DNA of 39,644 bases from a virus: IMG/VR virus record IMGVR_UViG_3300030060_003886, positions 1 to 39,644 of that record. One strand, written 5' to 3'. This document shows, piece by piece, positions 15,969 through 23,622 of this stretch. Every line of letters starts with the position of its first letter. Positions within the stretch are counted from its first letter, which is position 1. Under the pieces are notes generated by a model, which saw only the letters and a list, made by a program, of their open reading frames with translations, was not told the DNA's origin and ran no database searches. Both the position numbers and the translations under genes were made by a program.

Positions 15969-17944
15969 CTTGGGAACGATACAGAGATGACTACGGACCC
16001 AGAGTTGCGCTCTCCTTCCCCTACGACGAGAAGGCGAAGAACGCACTCAAGAGTGGTCTGGGCTTCCCCGGAGTCAAGTGGGACGGAGAGCGGAAGAAGT
16101 GGTCTGTGAGAGACAACCCCTCAGACCTGACTAACGCTCTGGACATACTGCTGTCCTTCGGCTACGACTTCCCCGGTCTGGATGCTGAGGATGCTCCAGT
16201 GGAGAAGGAGGTGACTGTGGAATATCGCCCGCCTGACAAACTCAGGATGCGATGGCCGTACAAGCCGAACTACGCAGACATCAACACGGCAGTCAAGTCC
16301 TGCGGGCAGGCCAAGTTCGACAAGAAGAGCAAGGAGTGGGTGATACCACTGATTGCCGGAGTCGATGTGGCCGCAGCAGTCAAGCCTCACTACAAGCAGT
16401 TGCACGACGCAATCTTGGAGATACCAGAGGTGAAGGAGGCACATGGCCACATGGCGGAGAGAGTACTACTGAGCAGCGCTGTGGAGGCAGAGCCGATGTG
16501 GCTACCCAACATCAAGAACGCTGAGGAGGTGCGCCCATACCAATGGGCAGCCCCTCAGATGTTCGCTACTGGAGGACAGAACAGGTTACTGCTAGGAGAC
16601 GAGATGGGTCTAGGAAAGTCATTGCAGGCTCTGCTCTGCATCTTGGCAGGACAGTACCAGAGGATACTGATAGTCTGCCCTGCTGTGGTCAAGGTGAACT
16701 GGGCCAATGAGGTAGAGAAATGGACGGACTTGCAATCTACAATAGTCTACGGACGGAAAGACGTAGATTCACGAACGGAAATAGTTACGATGCCGGGTTT
16801 GACGTACCCAGAAGCGGATGTAGTCATAGTCAATTACGACTTGCTACAACACAGAGTAGACGAGTTGCTGGATATGGACTTCCAATGCATCATCTTCGAT
16901 GAGTGTCACAACTTGAAGAGTCAGAAGGCCGAGAGGACCAAGGCAGCCAAACAACTAGCCAAGTGGCCTACCGTGCAGGGCATCATAGCCATGTCGGGTA
17001 CTCCAATCCTGAACAGGCCGGAGGAGATATTCACGACACTGAATATGCTCAAGCCGAGCACGTTCCCAGACTACTTCCTGTTCGGTAAGAAATACTGTGC
17101 AGCAATCCATAACGGATATGGTTGGGACTTCGGAGGTGCGAGCAACATAGAGACGAGCGATGATGGGGTCACAGTGCCTTTGAATCACCTGCTAAAGGAC
17201 GTGATGCTACGAAGGACGATGGATGACCCCAGACTGAGCAGCCAGATGCCTGACCTGCTCGAGACTGTGCTGGAGGTGGAGGTAGATAGGACTCAGTATG
17301 ACGAAGCCTACAACACCTGCATGGACCAACTGGAGTATCACAGGACGACTGGCTCTGGTTCCATACCACCCGGTCTGCTGTTGAACATACTGACGGAGTT
17401 GAGGCACGCTGCCGGTGACGCTAAGGTTGATGTCGCAGTGAAGTGGGCGATTGATTACCATGAGCAGACTGGTAAGCCATTGGTGATATTCGCACATCAC
17501 ATCAATGTGGTGGAGAGAATCGCAACGAGGCTCCATGCCACTCCCCACGAAGTGCGCTTCATCGCGGGTTCTACTCAAGACAAGCAGAGACAGACCATCA
17601 TCGCAGATTTCCAAGAAGGCAAGACACCATTTCTGATTTGCAGCACGTTAGCGATGAAGGAAGGTGTGAACCTAGACACTGCTGATACCACGCTGTTCGT
17701 AGAGAGACAGTGGGTACCAGCACACGAAAAGCAGGCGGCGGCTCGTGTCAGGAGACTGACACAGGAGAGTTCCGTCTGCCACAAGGTAGTCCTAAGTGCA
17801 AAGGACACCGTAGACATGCACTTCGACAAGGTCGTAAGTGAGAAGGCGGCTGTGGTGAAGGCCGCACTGGATGGTACAGATGACGACAAGACGAGGATTG
17901 CACAACTTGTCGCTGATTCACTACTGAAGGAGAGAAGAAAATGA
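15965..17944 (+). CDS. SNF2-family helicase with HARP-like repeats (SMARCAL1-like)
   Basis: The protein is 659 aa. The SF2/SNF2 core is clear: Walker A GDEMGLGKS (residues 211-219), DECH box at 312-315, MSGTP motif III, and a C-terminal motif VI (QAAARVRRLTQ). The N-terminal 150 residues hold two similar segments (about 13-70 and 83-145), each with a [FW]PY strand, a K/DGERKKW or KKSKEW turn and a helix. This resembles the HARP domains of SMARCAL1/HepA-like annealing helicases. Such enzymes translocate on DNA and reanneal or remodel forks using ATP. The probable role is processing of viral replication forks or displacing bound proteins. The HARP call rests on pattern and order, so is less sure than the helicase. 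Confidence 0.85.
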   Translation: MTWERYRDDYGPRVALSFPYDEKAKNALKSGLGFPGVKWDGERKKWSVRDNPSDLTNALDILLSFGYDFPGLDAEDAPVEKEVTVEYRPPDKLRMRWPYKPNYADINTAVKSCGQAKFDKKSKEWVIPLIAGVDVAAAVKPHYKQLHDAILEIPEVKEAHGHMAERVLLSSAVEAEPMWLPNIKNAEEVRPYQWAAPQMFATGGQNRLLLGDEMGLGKSLQALLCILAGQYQRILIVCPAVVKVNWANEVEKWTDLQSTIVYGRKDVDSRTEIVTMPGLTYPEADVVIVNYDLLQHRVDELLDMDFQCIIFDECHNLKSQKAERTKAAKQLAKWPTVQGIIAMSGTPILNRPEEIFTTLNMLKPSTFPDYFLFGKKYCAAIHNGYGWDFGGASNIETSDDGVTVPLNHLLKDVMLRRTMDDPRLSSQMPDLLETVLEVEVDRTQYDEAYNTCMDQLEYHRTTGSGSIPPGLLLNILTELRHAAGDAKVDVAVKWAIDYHEQTGKPLVIFAHHINVVERIATRLHATPHEVRFIAGSTQDKQRQTIIADFQEGKTPFLICSTLAMKEGVNLDTADTTLFVERQWVPAHEKQAAARVRRLTQESSVCHKVVLSAKDTVDMHFDKVVSEKAAVVKAALDGTDDDKTRIAQLVADSLLKERRK

Positions 17945-18180
17945 TGAGACAAGACTTAGGAAGAGCAGAAAGCATAAGCCATGCAGAGTATCACATACTC
18001 GAGTGCTTGGTGAATGAGGTGGACTTGAGCGAACTCAAGAGACGCATGGGCAGCGATGTCCATGCCATCAAGAGGTTCGACAAGGCCGCTGCGAACGTAG
18101 TGGGCCTCGTGGTGAACATGATGGACAGACGCAGGCACAAGTTGCCCAAGGAGCATGTGGATTACAAGGTGAAACGATGA
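17941..18180 (+). CDS. Small basic helical protein (79 aa)
   Basis: Starts at an ATGA overlap with the helicase; a second ATG at 17944 is possible. The protein is helical and basic, especially at the C terminus (RRRHKLPKEH), which suggests nucleic-acid contact. No known domain is recognised. Coupled to the helicase, it may be an accessory factor. Confidence 0.55.
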   Translation: MMRQDLGRAESISHAEYHILECLVNEVDLSELKRRMGSDVHAIKRFDKAAANVVGLVVNMMDRRRHKLPKEHVDYKVKR

Positions 18181-18461
18181 TTCACTTCTCATACACAGGA
18201 CAAGGTGAGACCCTATGTGGAGAGCCTCAACTAGAGGCTGACTTGAAGGACGGCAAACTATGCGAGGACTGCATCACGATAATGTGGAAGGAGCAACACA
18301 GGAGAAACATGTTGATGCCAGAAATCAAGAAGGCGAGGAAGCGGTTGCAGAAGAACGGCAAGGCAGAGGCACCGAAGGCAGAGGCTAGTAAGCAAATAGT
18401 CGAGACAGTGCAGGCGTATAGCGGACTGTACTTGTCCCACTATCTGGAGGCGAGCGAATGA
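18177..18461 (+). CDS. Small Cys-motif unknown protein (94 aa)
   Basis: ATGA-coupled. The first 40 residues contain LCG and CEDC, the pattern of many phage mini-proteins with one zinc site (GETLCG...CEDC). The rest is a Lys/Glu/Ala helix with a near repeat (AEAPKAEA). No function is known; zinc binding is likely but unproven. Confidence 0.55.
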   Translation: MIHFSYTGQGETLCGEPQLEADLKDGKLCEDCITIMWKEQHRRNMLMPEIKKARKRLQKNGKAEAPKAEASKQIVETVQAYSGLYLSHYLEASE

Positions 18462-18958
18462 ACATCTTCGTACTGGATGAGAACCCAATCAGAGCAGCAG
18501 AGATGATGTGTGACAAGCACATACCGAAGATGGTTGTGGAGTCAGCACAGATGATGGCATCAGCCGTGCGTAGGTGGGGTGCCACTGATGATGTCATGCC
18601 ACTGACCAAGGCTGGCAAGCCATACAGGGGAGGCTATGCAAATCACCCATGTACCGTCTGGGCGGGAGATACGTTCGGCAACTTCTCGTGGTTGACTGAC
18701 CATGCCATGGCGCTGTGTGTGGAGTACACATCACGCTTCGGTAAGGAGCATGCGTGTGCTGACCCCATCACCACATTGTGGCACGTAGGCATAGATTGGG
18801 TAGGTGACGATGACTTGACGACAACAGCGTTCGCTCAGGCCATGCCTGATGAGTTCAAGCAAGAGAATGCAGTACAGGCGTATCGTGCCTACTACCACAG
18901 CAAGGCCTTTGCCAAGTGGGAGAAGGGGACGCCTGCACCGCACTGGTGGAACGGGTGA
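18458..18958 (+). CDS. Conserved phage MNIFVLD...CDKH protein (166 aa)
   Basis: The N terminus MNIFVLDENP, then CDKHIPKMVVESAQM, then HPCTVWA, ALCVEYTSRFGKEH and FAQAMPDEFK, match a protein family common in tailed phages, here full length. Conserved Cys18, Asp19, Lys20 and His21 and nearby Glu may form an active site. I recall database labels linking it loosely to pyrimidine-dimer glycosylases, but I do not rely on that. The ATG overlaps the previous stop; the stop at 18956-18958 sits just before the next zinc protein. Confidence 0.65.
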   Translation: MNIFVLDENPIRAAEMMCDKHIPKMVVESAQMMASAVRRWGATDDVMPLTKAGKPYRGGYANHPCTVWAGDTFGNFSWLTDHAMALCVEYTSRFGKEHACADPITTLWHVGIDWVGDDDLTTTAFAQAMPDEFKQENAVQAYRAYYHSKAFAKWEKGTPAPHWWNG

Positions 18959-18962
18959 GCAT

Positions 18963-19148
18963 ATGGAATGTGTGGTTTGCTACAGAGAAGGCGGCAGTGA
19001 TGATGAGGGAGTAATCACACTGCAGAGTACAGAGCACGGCATGGTCTGCCCAAGATGCATCGGGCAGTTAGTCGGTGATGTCATCAAGATGAGAACGCCT
19101 TGGACCAAAGAGGATTTGAAAGCGTGGGGATATGGTGAGGAAGAATGA
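18963..19148 (+). CDS. Zinc-finger mini-protein (61 aa)
   Basis: The ATG at 18963 is closest to the previous stop; the frame is open further up inside the previous gene. CVVC near residue 3 and CPRC near residue 29 form a four-Cys zinc site. It ends in GEEE from GGTGAGGAAGA, the ribosome site of the next mini-gene. Confidence 0.55.
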   Translation: MECVVCYREGGSDDEGVITLQSTEHGMVCPRCIGQLVGDVIKMRTPWTKEDLKAWGYGEEE

Positions 19149-19246
19149 GGAAGTTGTTGAGGCGGTTTTGGGACTGGCTCAAGCAGGATGAAGGAATGAC
19201 ATGGGAAAGATACCATAGGAATATGGAAAGGAGGAAGAAGAAATGA
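19145..19246 (+). CDS. Basic mini-protein (33 aa)
   Basis: The ATG at 19145 overlaps the previous stop and follows GAGGAAG; the stop overlaps the next start. The product is very basic at both ends (RKLLRRFWDWLK and ERRKKK), with a central MTWERY that also begins the SNF2 helicase at 15965. It may be a nucleic-acid or membrane-surface peptide; no family is known. Confidence 0.45.
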   Translation: MRKLLRRFWDWLKQDEGMTWERYHRNMERRKKK

Positions 19247-19536
19247 GAACAATAACAGATAAAATGAACGAGATTGAAATACAAACAAGAGAATTACTAG
19301 AGAAAGCCCAGTTTCTGGAAGGCCAGAAGAACATGATGTCCAATCTGATGGATTGCAATGTGCAAGGCCATGACTGGATACTGCGGAATGTGGAAAGCGA
19401 CCTCACTAAGGTCTTCACGTTAGACATAAGGTGTGCGCGGTGTGGAGCATATGCTGTGAAGCAAGCAGAAAATCCATATCCGATACGAACCCCAGAGGGT
19501 ATGACACTGAACGTGTTCTTGGAGGAAGAGGAATGA
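19243..19536 (+). CDS. Small coiled-coil/Cys protein (97 aa)
   Basis: The ATG at 19243 follows GGAGGAAGAAGA. The first 35 residues are a charged helix (IQTRELLEKAQFLEGQ), likely a coiled coil. CARC near residue 65 and one earlier Cys/His pair could form a zinc site. It ends in LEEEE from the next gene's ribosome site. No family is recognised. Confidence 0.55.
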   Translation: MRTITDKMNEIEIQTRELLEKAQFLEGQKNMMSNLMDCNVQGHDWILRNVESDLTKVFTLDIRCARCGAYAVKQAENPYPIRTPEGMTLNVFLEEEE

Positions 19537-19805
19537 GAACAGAATTCAATGTGTGGACTTTTGAGCCCGGCATAGCGCCCAAAAACGCCATCATTGACGG
19601 GAAGACGTCACCTGTCACTGGAGTTTGCAGTTTGTCCAAACTAACGAGAGAAGGTCAGTTTTACTATGACCCTCGAATTATGCGTTGCCCAGAGTGCTAC
19701 AGTGAGTTCAGCGTAAAGTCCACTGTAATCAAGACAGATGACTATGTGTTGGTGCCTTGCTACGAATGCGAAACTGTGATAAAGATGGCGAGGGGAGGGA
19801 CATGA
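19533..19805 (+). CDS. Zinc-ribbon protein (90 aa)
   Basis: Starts at the ATGA overlap at 19533; the frame is open upstream but without a good ribosome site. CPEC and CYEC, about 25 residues apart and separated by beta-strand-like sequence, give a classic zinc ribbon in the C-terminal half. The N-terminal half is Thr/Ser-rich with one Cys. Role unknown. Confidence 0.6.
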   Translation: MRTEFNVWTFEPGIAPKNAIIDGKTSPVTGVCSLSKLTREGQFYYDPRIMRCPECYSEFSVKSTVIKTDDYVLVPCYECETVIKMARGGT

Positions 19806-19806
19806 C

Positions 19807-20505
19807 ATGGATTGGGAACCAAGAGAACAGGACATAGAATGGACGAAGAACGTATTAGACAGCCTTGAGGTGAATCAAGACTGGATGGAGGGAGAGATGG
19901 CATTCCGCAGAACGGGGGATGCCACTCTCGCCCTCCTCACCCGCACAGAGAGAGCAGAGGACGCTGTGGACAGAGTCAAGCAGGTGTTAGACGTGCTTGA
20001 GTGGGAACTGGACGAGGAGAACGTGAAGGTGATACCTGACGACCCCATCGCAGCGGCTCAAGTCATGCAGCAGGAAGCAGAGTCATGGATGTGCCCTCAC
20101 TGCAACGAGGAGCGTGTGGTGAACATGCCGCTCGAGAACAGCGTGTGGTCCATCCAAGGACAGACCAATTACGTCGACGACGAGGGACATACCAACTCTC
20201 ATGACAGGTGGGTAGTAGGTGTGGTTTGCAACTGCGGAGAAACCGTACACCTCTCTCCCGATGATTACTACCTAGTGGCTGGAGAGGTCAACTTCTACAC
20301 GTGGAACTATGCAGATGAGGAAGGGAGGATATTCTCAGCGAGAGTGATGTCACCCGAGCAGATAGTGGAATGCGTGGATGAGGGCTTCATGGACAAATTG
20401 AACGCCCAACACCTAGGCTCTAGTCTAGGAGACCACGTAGTGCCACCTCACATGCGTGGGACGTACTGCCTCTTTGTCGAGCGAGAGGCAGGTGAGGAAG
20501 AATGA
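19807..20505 (+). CDS. Unknown protein with central zinc site (232 aa)
   Basis: The ATG at 19807 lies 2 nt after the previous stop. The N-terminal 95 residues are acidic and helical. CPHC near residue 96 and CNC near 139, with strands between, form a zinc-ribbon-like core. The C-terminal third is mixed and ends in GEEE from the next gene's ribosome site. Similar in style to the 72- and 90-residue zinc ribbons nearby but longer. No function is recognised. Confidence 0.6.
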   Translation: MDWEPREQDIEWTKNVLDSLEVNQDWMEGEMAFRRTGDATLALLTRTERAEDAVDRVKQVLDVLEWELDEENVKVIPDDPIAAAQVMQQEAESWMCPHCNEERVVNMPLENSVWSIQGQTNYVDDEGHTNSHDRWVVGVVCNCGETVHLSPDDYYLVAGEVNFYTWNYADEEGRIFSARVMSPEQIVECVDEGFMDKLNAQHLGSSLGDHVVPPHMRGTYCLFVEREAGEEE

Positions 20506-20984
20506 GGACCGTCAGGATAAGAGAGAAGGTCAAGAAGTACCTGTTGAACCGAGAAGGTGCCGAGACTGGTAAAATCTACGACCATATCAACGAGACTAGC
20601 AAGTGGGGAGTCACCATGCAGCAACTAGGCAATATCCTGTCCAAGGACAAGGACATCAAACAAGTGGGGACTGTGAGAAAGCAAGGAGCGCTGTCTGGGC
20701 GTTATGACATGATGGTATGGGCCTTGCAACCACATTATGTGGAAAGGGCCTCACTCAGTGAGCAGGAGTTGAAGCAGGTCATTCTAGATTGGCTCAGAGA
20801 ATCAGGGCCGGGAGAGTATCTGGCGAAAGACATCAGGAAGGGACTTGGCTTCACTCACACCATGGCGCACACGACCATATTCAAACAAGCAGCAGACGAC
20901 GGGCCTGAGTGGGTCACGGCTGTGAAGACGTACAAGCCCAGTAGAAGTTCGTTTTACACATATGTGGTCTCACCAATTAATTGA
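20502..20984 (+). CDS. Double winged-helix protein (160 aa)
   Basis: ATGA-coupled to the previous gene. Two similar halves each carry a helix-turn-helix and wing-like pattern: residues about 1-70 (KKYLLNREGAETGKIYDHI, then QLGNILSKDKDIKQVGTV) and about 85-155 (LKQVILDWLRESGPGEYLAKDI, then a wing). The charge and order resemble archaeal wHTH transcription regulators or replication initiators. It lies directly upstream of the leaderless promoter for the replication block, whose box overlaps its stop, so it might regulate that promoter; this is inference. Confidence 0.6.
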   Translation: MRTVRIREKVKKYLLNREGAETGKIYDHINETSKWGVTMQQLGNILSKDKDIKQVGTVRKQGALSGRYDMMVWALQPHYVERASLSEQELKQVILDWLRESGPGEYLAKDIRKGLGFTHTMAHTTIFKQAADDGPEWVTAVKTYKPSRSSFYTYVVSPIN

Positions 20985-20995
20985 TAGACTAGTCA
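20981..20995 (+). promoter_or_regulatory. TATA-like promoter for the 21011 gene
   Basis: TTGATAGACTAGTCA ends 15 nt before the ATG at 21011, and its first base is 30 nt before it. It differs by two bases from TTTATAGACTGGTCA at 32707-32721, which is placed almost identically before 32736. The spacing suits an archaeal TATA box driving a leaderless mRNA. TAGACT at 20985-20990 also pairs with AGTCTA at 21006-21011, which may form an operator-like symmetry over the start site. Confidence 0.55.
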
Positions 20996-21010
20996 CTTTC
21001 TGGTCAGTCT

Positions 21011-22345
21011 ATGAGGTTGGATGAAGCGGCTAACATGATAGCGGCAGTCAAGACAGCCCACGGCAACCCTAGAGAGCAGGAGGGTCTCTTGCATTCCTTC
21101 CTGCTCTCGCATCAAGACAGCATACATGACTTCTGCACTCTTCTATACGGACCCGCGCTCGTGCGCGTGGAAAGCATAATGAGTGCCTTGCATCGCAGTT
21201 ATGCCATATTCCCTGAGGAGTTCGAGTTGCTCGAAGGGACACCACTAGTTCCCAGCCTCGTATCTGAGTCGCCCGACGAGTGCGATGTCAGTATGACGAT
21301 ACCAGAGGCTCTAAGCGCGGTGAAGACGATAGCAGAGGGTGTGGACATCAAAGTCATCATGGATAGGATGGACAAGATATCAGCGGAGTGCGTGTGGAGA
21401 AGAGCCCTTGGAGAGGCACCCATGGTCCCCCGCAAGAGGCTCATGAGAGCCATAGCGCATGGAACGGGGTACTCCCCGGAGAGATTGACCAGCGCTCTCT
21501 CAGTAGAGACGCTCGAGACAGTTCTCACCAGAGCACTGGACGGCACCCTATCAGAGAACTTCGCAATCGAACCCGGCCATCCTTTCAAGGCTCCATCGTT
21601 TGCAGCATGGCGTTATTGGAGTGTCCCGTTCGAGGAGACCTACTACGACATCGTTCGTGGCCCGAGACACTACGCGCACAAGGTACAGGGAGAGGTCTTC
21701 CTCTACGACAGCCAAGGAGAGCAGGTGCGTGGCATGGCTAACATAGTCTATAATGGCGACTGCGTAGCCTTGGTGGCTGAGGATGGGGACGTTATCGAAT
21801 GGCTCTACACTGATGACGAGCCTGATATCTGGATGGGCCACTACTCGCACAGAGCCATAGCACCGAAGAGAATCAAAGACGCACAGCACCTCCGACAGTT
21901 GTGCGAGTCGTTGGAAGAGGGAGAGGTGCTCAAACTGATTGACGGTAGTAGACCACACATCCACAGCCAACACAAAGGCGGGTTCATACTGCCTCGCAGA
22001 GTATATGAACTCCCGCTCCTCATCACTCAAGCCAAGACGAAGTCAGATGGCATATGGGCCAGCATGAAGATAGAGGCAATGGACGGCTTCGACCCAATCC
22101 ATGTCGGCTACGCTAACATCAAGAAGACCAACATGCCTGACAACCCTATCCTCAGAGACGGGGTCAAGAGGTTTGTGTGGACAGAGTTGGAACCCCCTCT
22201 GGTGGGCTCGTTTCACGCTCTCAGGTGCAGAGAAGGCAACGTAGAGGGTGCATATCTAGTATCGCTTGCAACAGACAAGGGAATGAATGACGTCATGCAG
22301 TATGGCGATTTGTGGAGTATTGATGGACATGGACAAGAGCGATGA
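21011..22345 (+). CDS. Degenerate ATP-dependent DNA ligase homologue (444 aa)
   Basis: Residues about 130-200 follow the order of the N-terminal DNA-binding domain of archaeal DNA ligase: a GEAPMVPRKRLMRAIAHGTG segment, then SPERLTSAL, a LDGTL step and EPGHPFKAP before the catalytic domain. The adenylation motif KxDGxR aligns with I214-V-R-G-P-R219: Gly and Arg are kept but Lys is Ile and Asp is Arg. GEVFLYDSQGEQV matches the strand after motif I, and a GDCVALVAEDG segment resembles motif III. Without the lysine no adenylate intermediate is expected, so it may bind nicked or double-stranded DNA instead. It starts a unit with a leaderless promoter, before the LAGLIDADG-like and RFC genes. Fold assignment is inference from alignment by eye. 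Confidence 0.55.
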   Translation: MRLDEAANMIAAVKTAHGNPREQEGLLHSFLLSHQDSIHDFCTLLYGPALVRVESIMSALHRSYAIFPEEFELLEGTPLVPSLVSESPDECDVSMTIPEALSAVKTIAEGVDIKVIMDRMDKISAECVWRRALGEAPMVPRKRLMRAIAHGTGYSPERLTSALSVETLETVLTRALDGTLSENFAIEPGHPFKAPSFAAWRYWSVPFEETYYDIVRGPRHYAHKVQGEVFLYDSQGEQVRGMANIVYNGDCVALVAEDGDVIEWLYTDDEPDIWMGHYSHRAIAPKRIKDAQHLRQLCESLEEGEVLKLIDGSRPHIHSQHKGGFILPRRVYELPLLITQAKTKSDGIWASMKIEAMDGFDPIHVGYANIKKTNMPDNPILRDGVKRFVWTELEPPLVGSFHALRCREGNVEGAYLVSLATDKGMNDVMQYGDLWSIDGHGQER

Positions 22346-22685
22346 TTTCTTCCTAGGCTGGCTGGCGCGGGACGCCCGCTTCCAAGCAAGCGTGCATTTC
22401 TCCCCTAAGAACAAGATAGGCTACACCATACATCGCAAGGTCTACACCAGCATGGAGGATGAGCCAGCGCTCAACATGTGGTTGTCGACACAAGGAGTGT
22501 ATGGGAGAGTCCTACGCGACGTGAAGCAAATCAGAACGCTACTGAAGATACTAGAGCCTGTATGGGAGGCTGTCAAGGACAGGGCCAACCTAGAGAAGTT
22601 GAAACTGACCATGGAAAGCAGCACTGCGAGAAAGATAGGGCATGAGGAGATGCTCGACCTGATTCATAGAATGGATTCTTATTAA
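22323..22685 (+). CDS. LAGLIDADG-like protein, degenerate (120 aa)
   Basis: The ATG at 22323 overlaps the end of the ligase-like gene, with GGAG upstream; ATG 22329 is also possible. FFLGWLARDARFQASV near the N terminus resembles a LAGLIDADG helix and its first strand, with one Asp kept. Then come NKIGYTIHRKVYTS, a YGRVLRD turn and a helical end (IRTLLKILEPVWEAVKDRANLEKL), in the usual order of one LAGLIDADG domain. The glycines of the motif are lost, so activity is doubtful. It may be a captured homing-endonuclease domain; an unrelated alpha-beta fold is possible. Confidence 0.4.
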   Translation: MDMDKSDDFFLGWLARDARFQASVHFSPKNKIGYTIHRKVYTSMEDEPALNMWLSTQGVYGRVLRDVKQIRTLLKILEPVWEAVKDRANLEKLKLTMESSTARKIGHEEMLDLIHRMDSY

Positions 22686-22720
22686 GAGAACTATGCAAGA
22701 AAACAATATTCTTGCGAATG

Positions 22721-22727
22721 TTTATAG
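22721..22727 (+). promoter_or_regulatory. TATA box for the RFC gene
   Basis: TTTATAG lies with its first base 33 nt before the ATG at 22754, in an AT-rich spacer, the distance expected for an archaeal TATA box with a leaderless mRNA. The same heptamer occurs at 32707. A longer frame using TTG at 22712 would run through this box and is less likely. Confidence 0.55.
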
Positions 22728-22753
22728 CCCTGTTTCGCCCGAGGCCGGGTTCC

Positions 22754-23617
22754 ATGAAGTTAGAAGACATGATTCACGATGCAGAGCACCCCCTCAGTGC
22801 AATCAAAGAAATGCTCTCTGAGGGCAACCTCCCAGATTTGCTATTGCACGGCCCACCCGGAACAGGCAAGACGACCACTGCCCACGCCATTGCCAATCAC
22901 GTCGGGGCTGAGATACACGAGTTCAACGCCTCTGATGAGCGTGGTATAGATTTCATACGCAACAGAGTGAAGGAAGTAGCCACACAAAGAGGCTACAGCG
23001 ACCACACAATCATTCTGCTCGACGAGGCTGACGGCCTCACCAAGCAAGCGCAGGACGCTCTCAGGCGCATCATAGAGACTGGCCATGCTCTCTTCATACT
23101 GACAGCGAACGACTACGCGAACATCACAGGCGCATTGAAGTCACGCTGTCTGGCGTTCAACTTCAGACCATACAACGCAGAAGAGGTACTGACTCTACTA
23201 CAAACAAGGTTCCCTAACCTCACCACAGAGCACTCAGCCATAGTGGCAGCCGCATGGAACGGTGACCTCAGGGAAATCAGCAGAGCCATGGAGAGAGCGA
23301 CTAGTGTTGACAATCTGATTGCCATAGCAGGGAGCACTGCACAAACCTACGCAAACCCCTCACTATCCATCGTTGGAGGCGATTGGGAGAGTCTGAGAAA
23401 GGAACTACTCATACTAACCGGAGTCTCTACCATTTCAATGTTAAACAGGTTGCACGATAAAGTGCGACAACTTGATATGGAACCCGCTAGGTTCCATCAC
23501 TATTCCCGCATCTGGGGAGATGCAGTGCTGGCCGCCCATCAATGGCCCCTCGGCTACGAGGGGTTTGTTGATTGGTTCGTGGGTAGTCTCGCTTCCTTGT
23601 GGGATAAGGAAGAGTGA
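22754..23617 (+). CDS. rfcS: Replication factor C small subunit (clamp loader)
   Basis: The protein is 287 aa, AAA+ family: Walker A GPPGTGKT (residues 33-40), Walker B with D90-E91-A92-D93, sensor 1 LTAN, and the SRC motif (SRC followed by FNFRP) that marks clamp-loader subunits and supplies the trans arginine finger. RFC opens the PCNA ring with ATP and loads it at primer-template junctions. It is shorter than the ~320-residue cellular RfcS, mainly at the N terminus and in the C-terminal collar. No large subunit is seen, so it would act as a homo-oligomer or with host RfcL. It is followed by the candidate ssDNA-binding and RecA-like genes. Confidence 0.92.
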   Translation: MKLEDMIHDAEHPLSAIKEMLSEGNLPDLLLHGPPGTGKTTTAHAIANHVGAEIHEFNASDERGIDFIRNRVKEVATQRGYSDHTIILLDEADGLTKQAQDALRRIIETGHALFILTANDYANITGALKSRCLAFNFRPYNAEEVLTLLQTRFPNLTTEHSAIVAAAWNGDLREISRAMERATSVDNLIAIAGSTAQTYANPSLSIVGGDWESLRKELLILTGVSTISMLNRLHDKVRQLDMEPARFHHYSRIWGDAVLAAHQWPLGYEGFVDWFVGSLASLWDKEE

Positions 23618-23622
23618 AGAAA

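Noticed and set aside
15312-16046. 244-codon minus-strand frame
   Set aside because: Antisense to four coupled plus-strand genes, with Ser/Arg/Pro-rich shadow composition.
22712-22753. TTG extension of the RFC gene
   Set aside because: The extra 14 codons run through the TTTATAG box, lack a ribosome site, and the RFC fold begins after the ATG at 22754.
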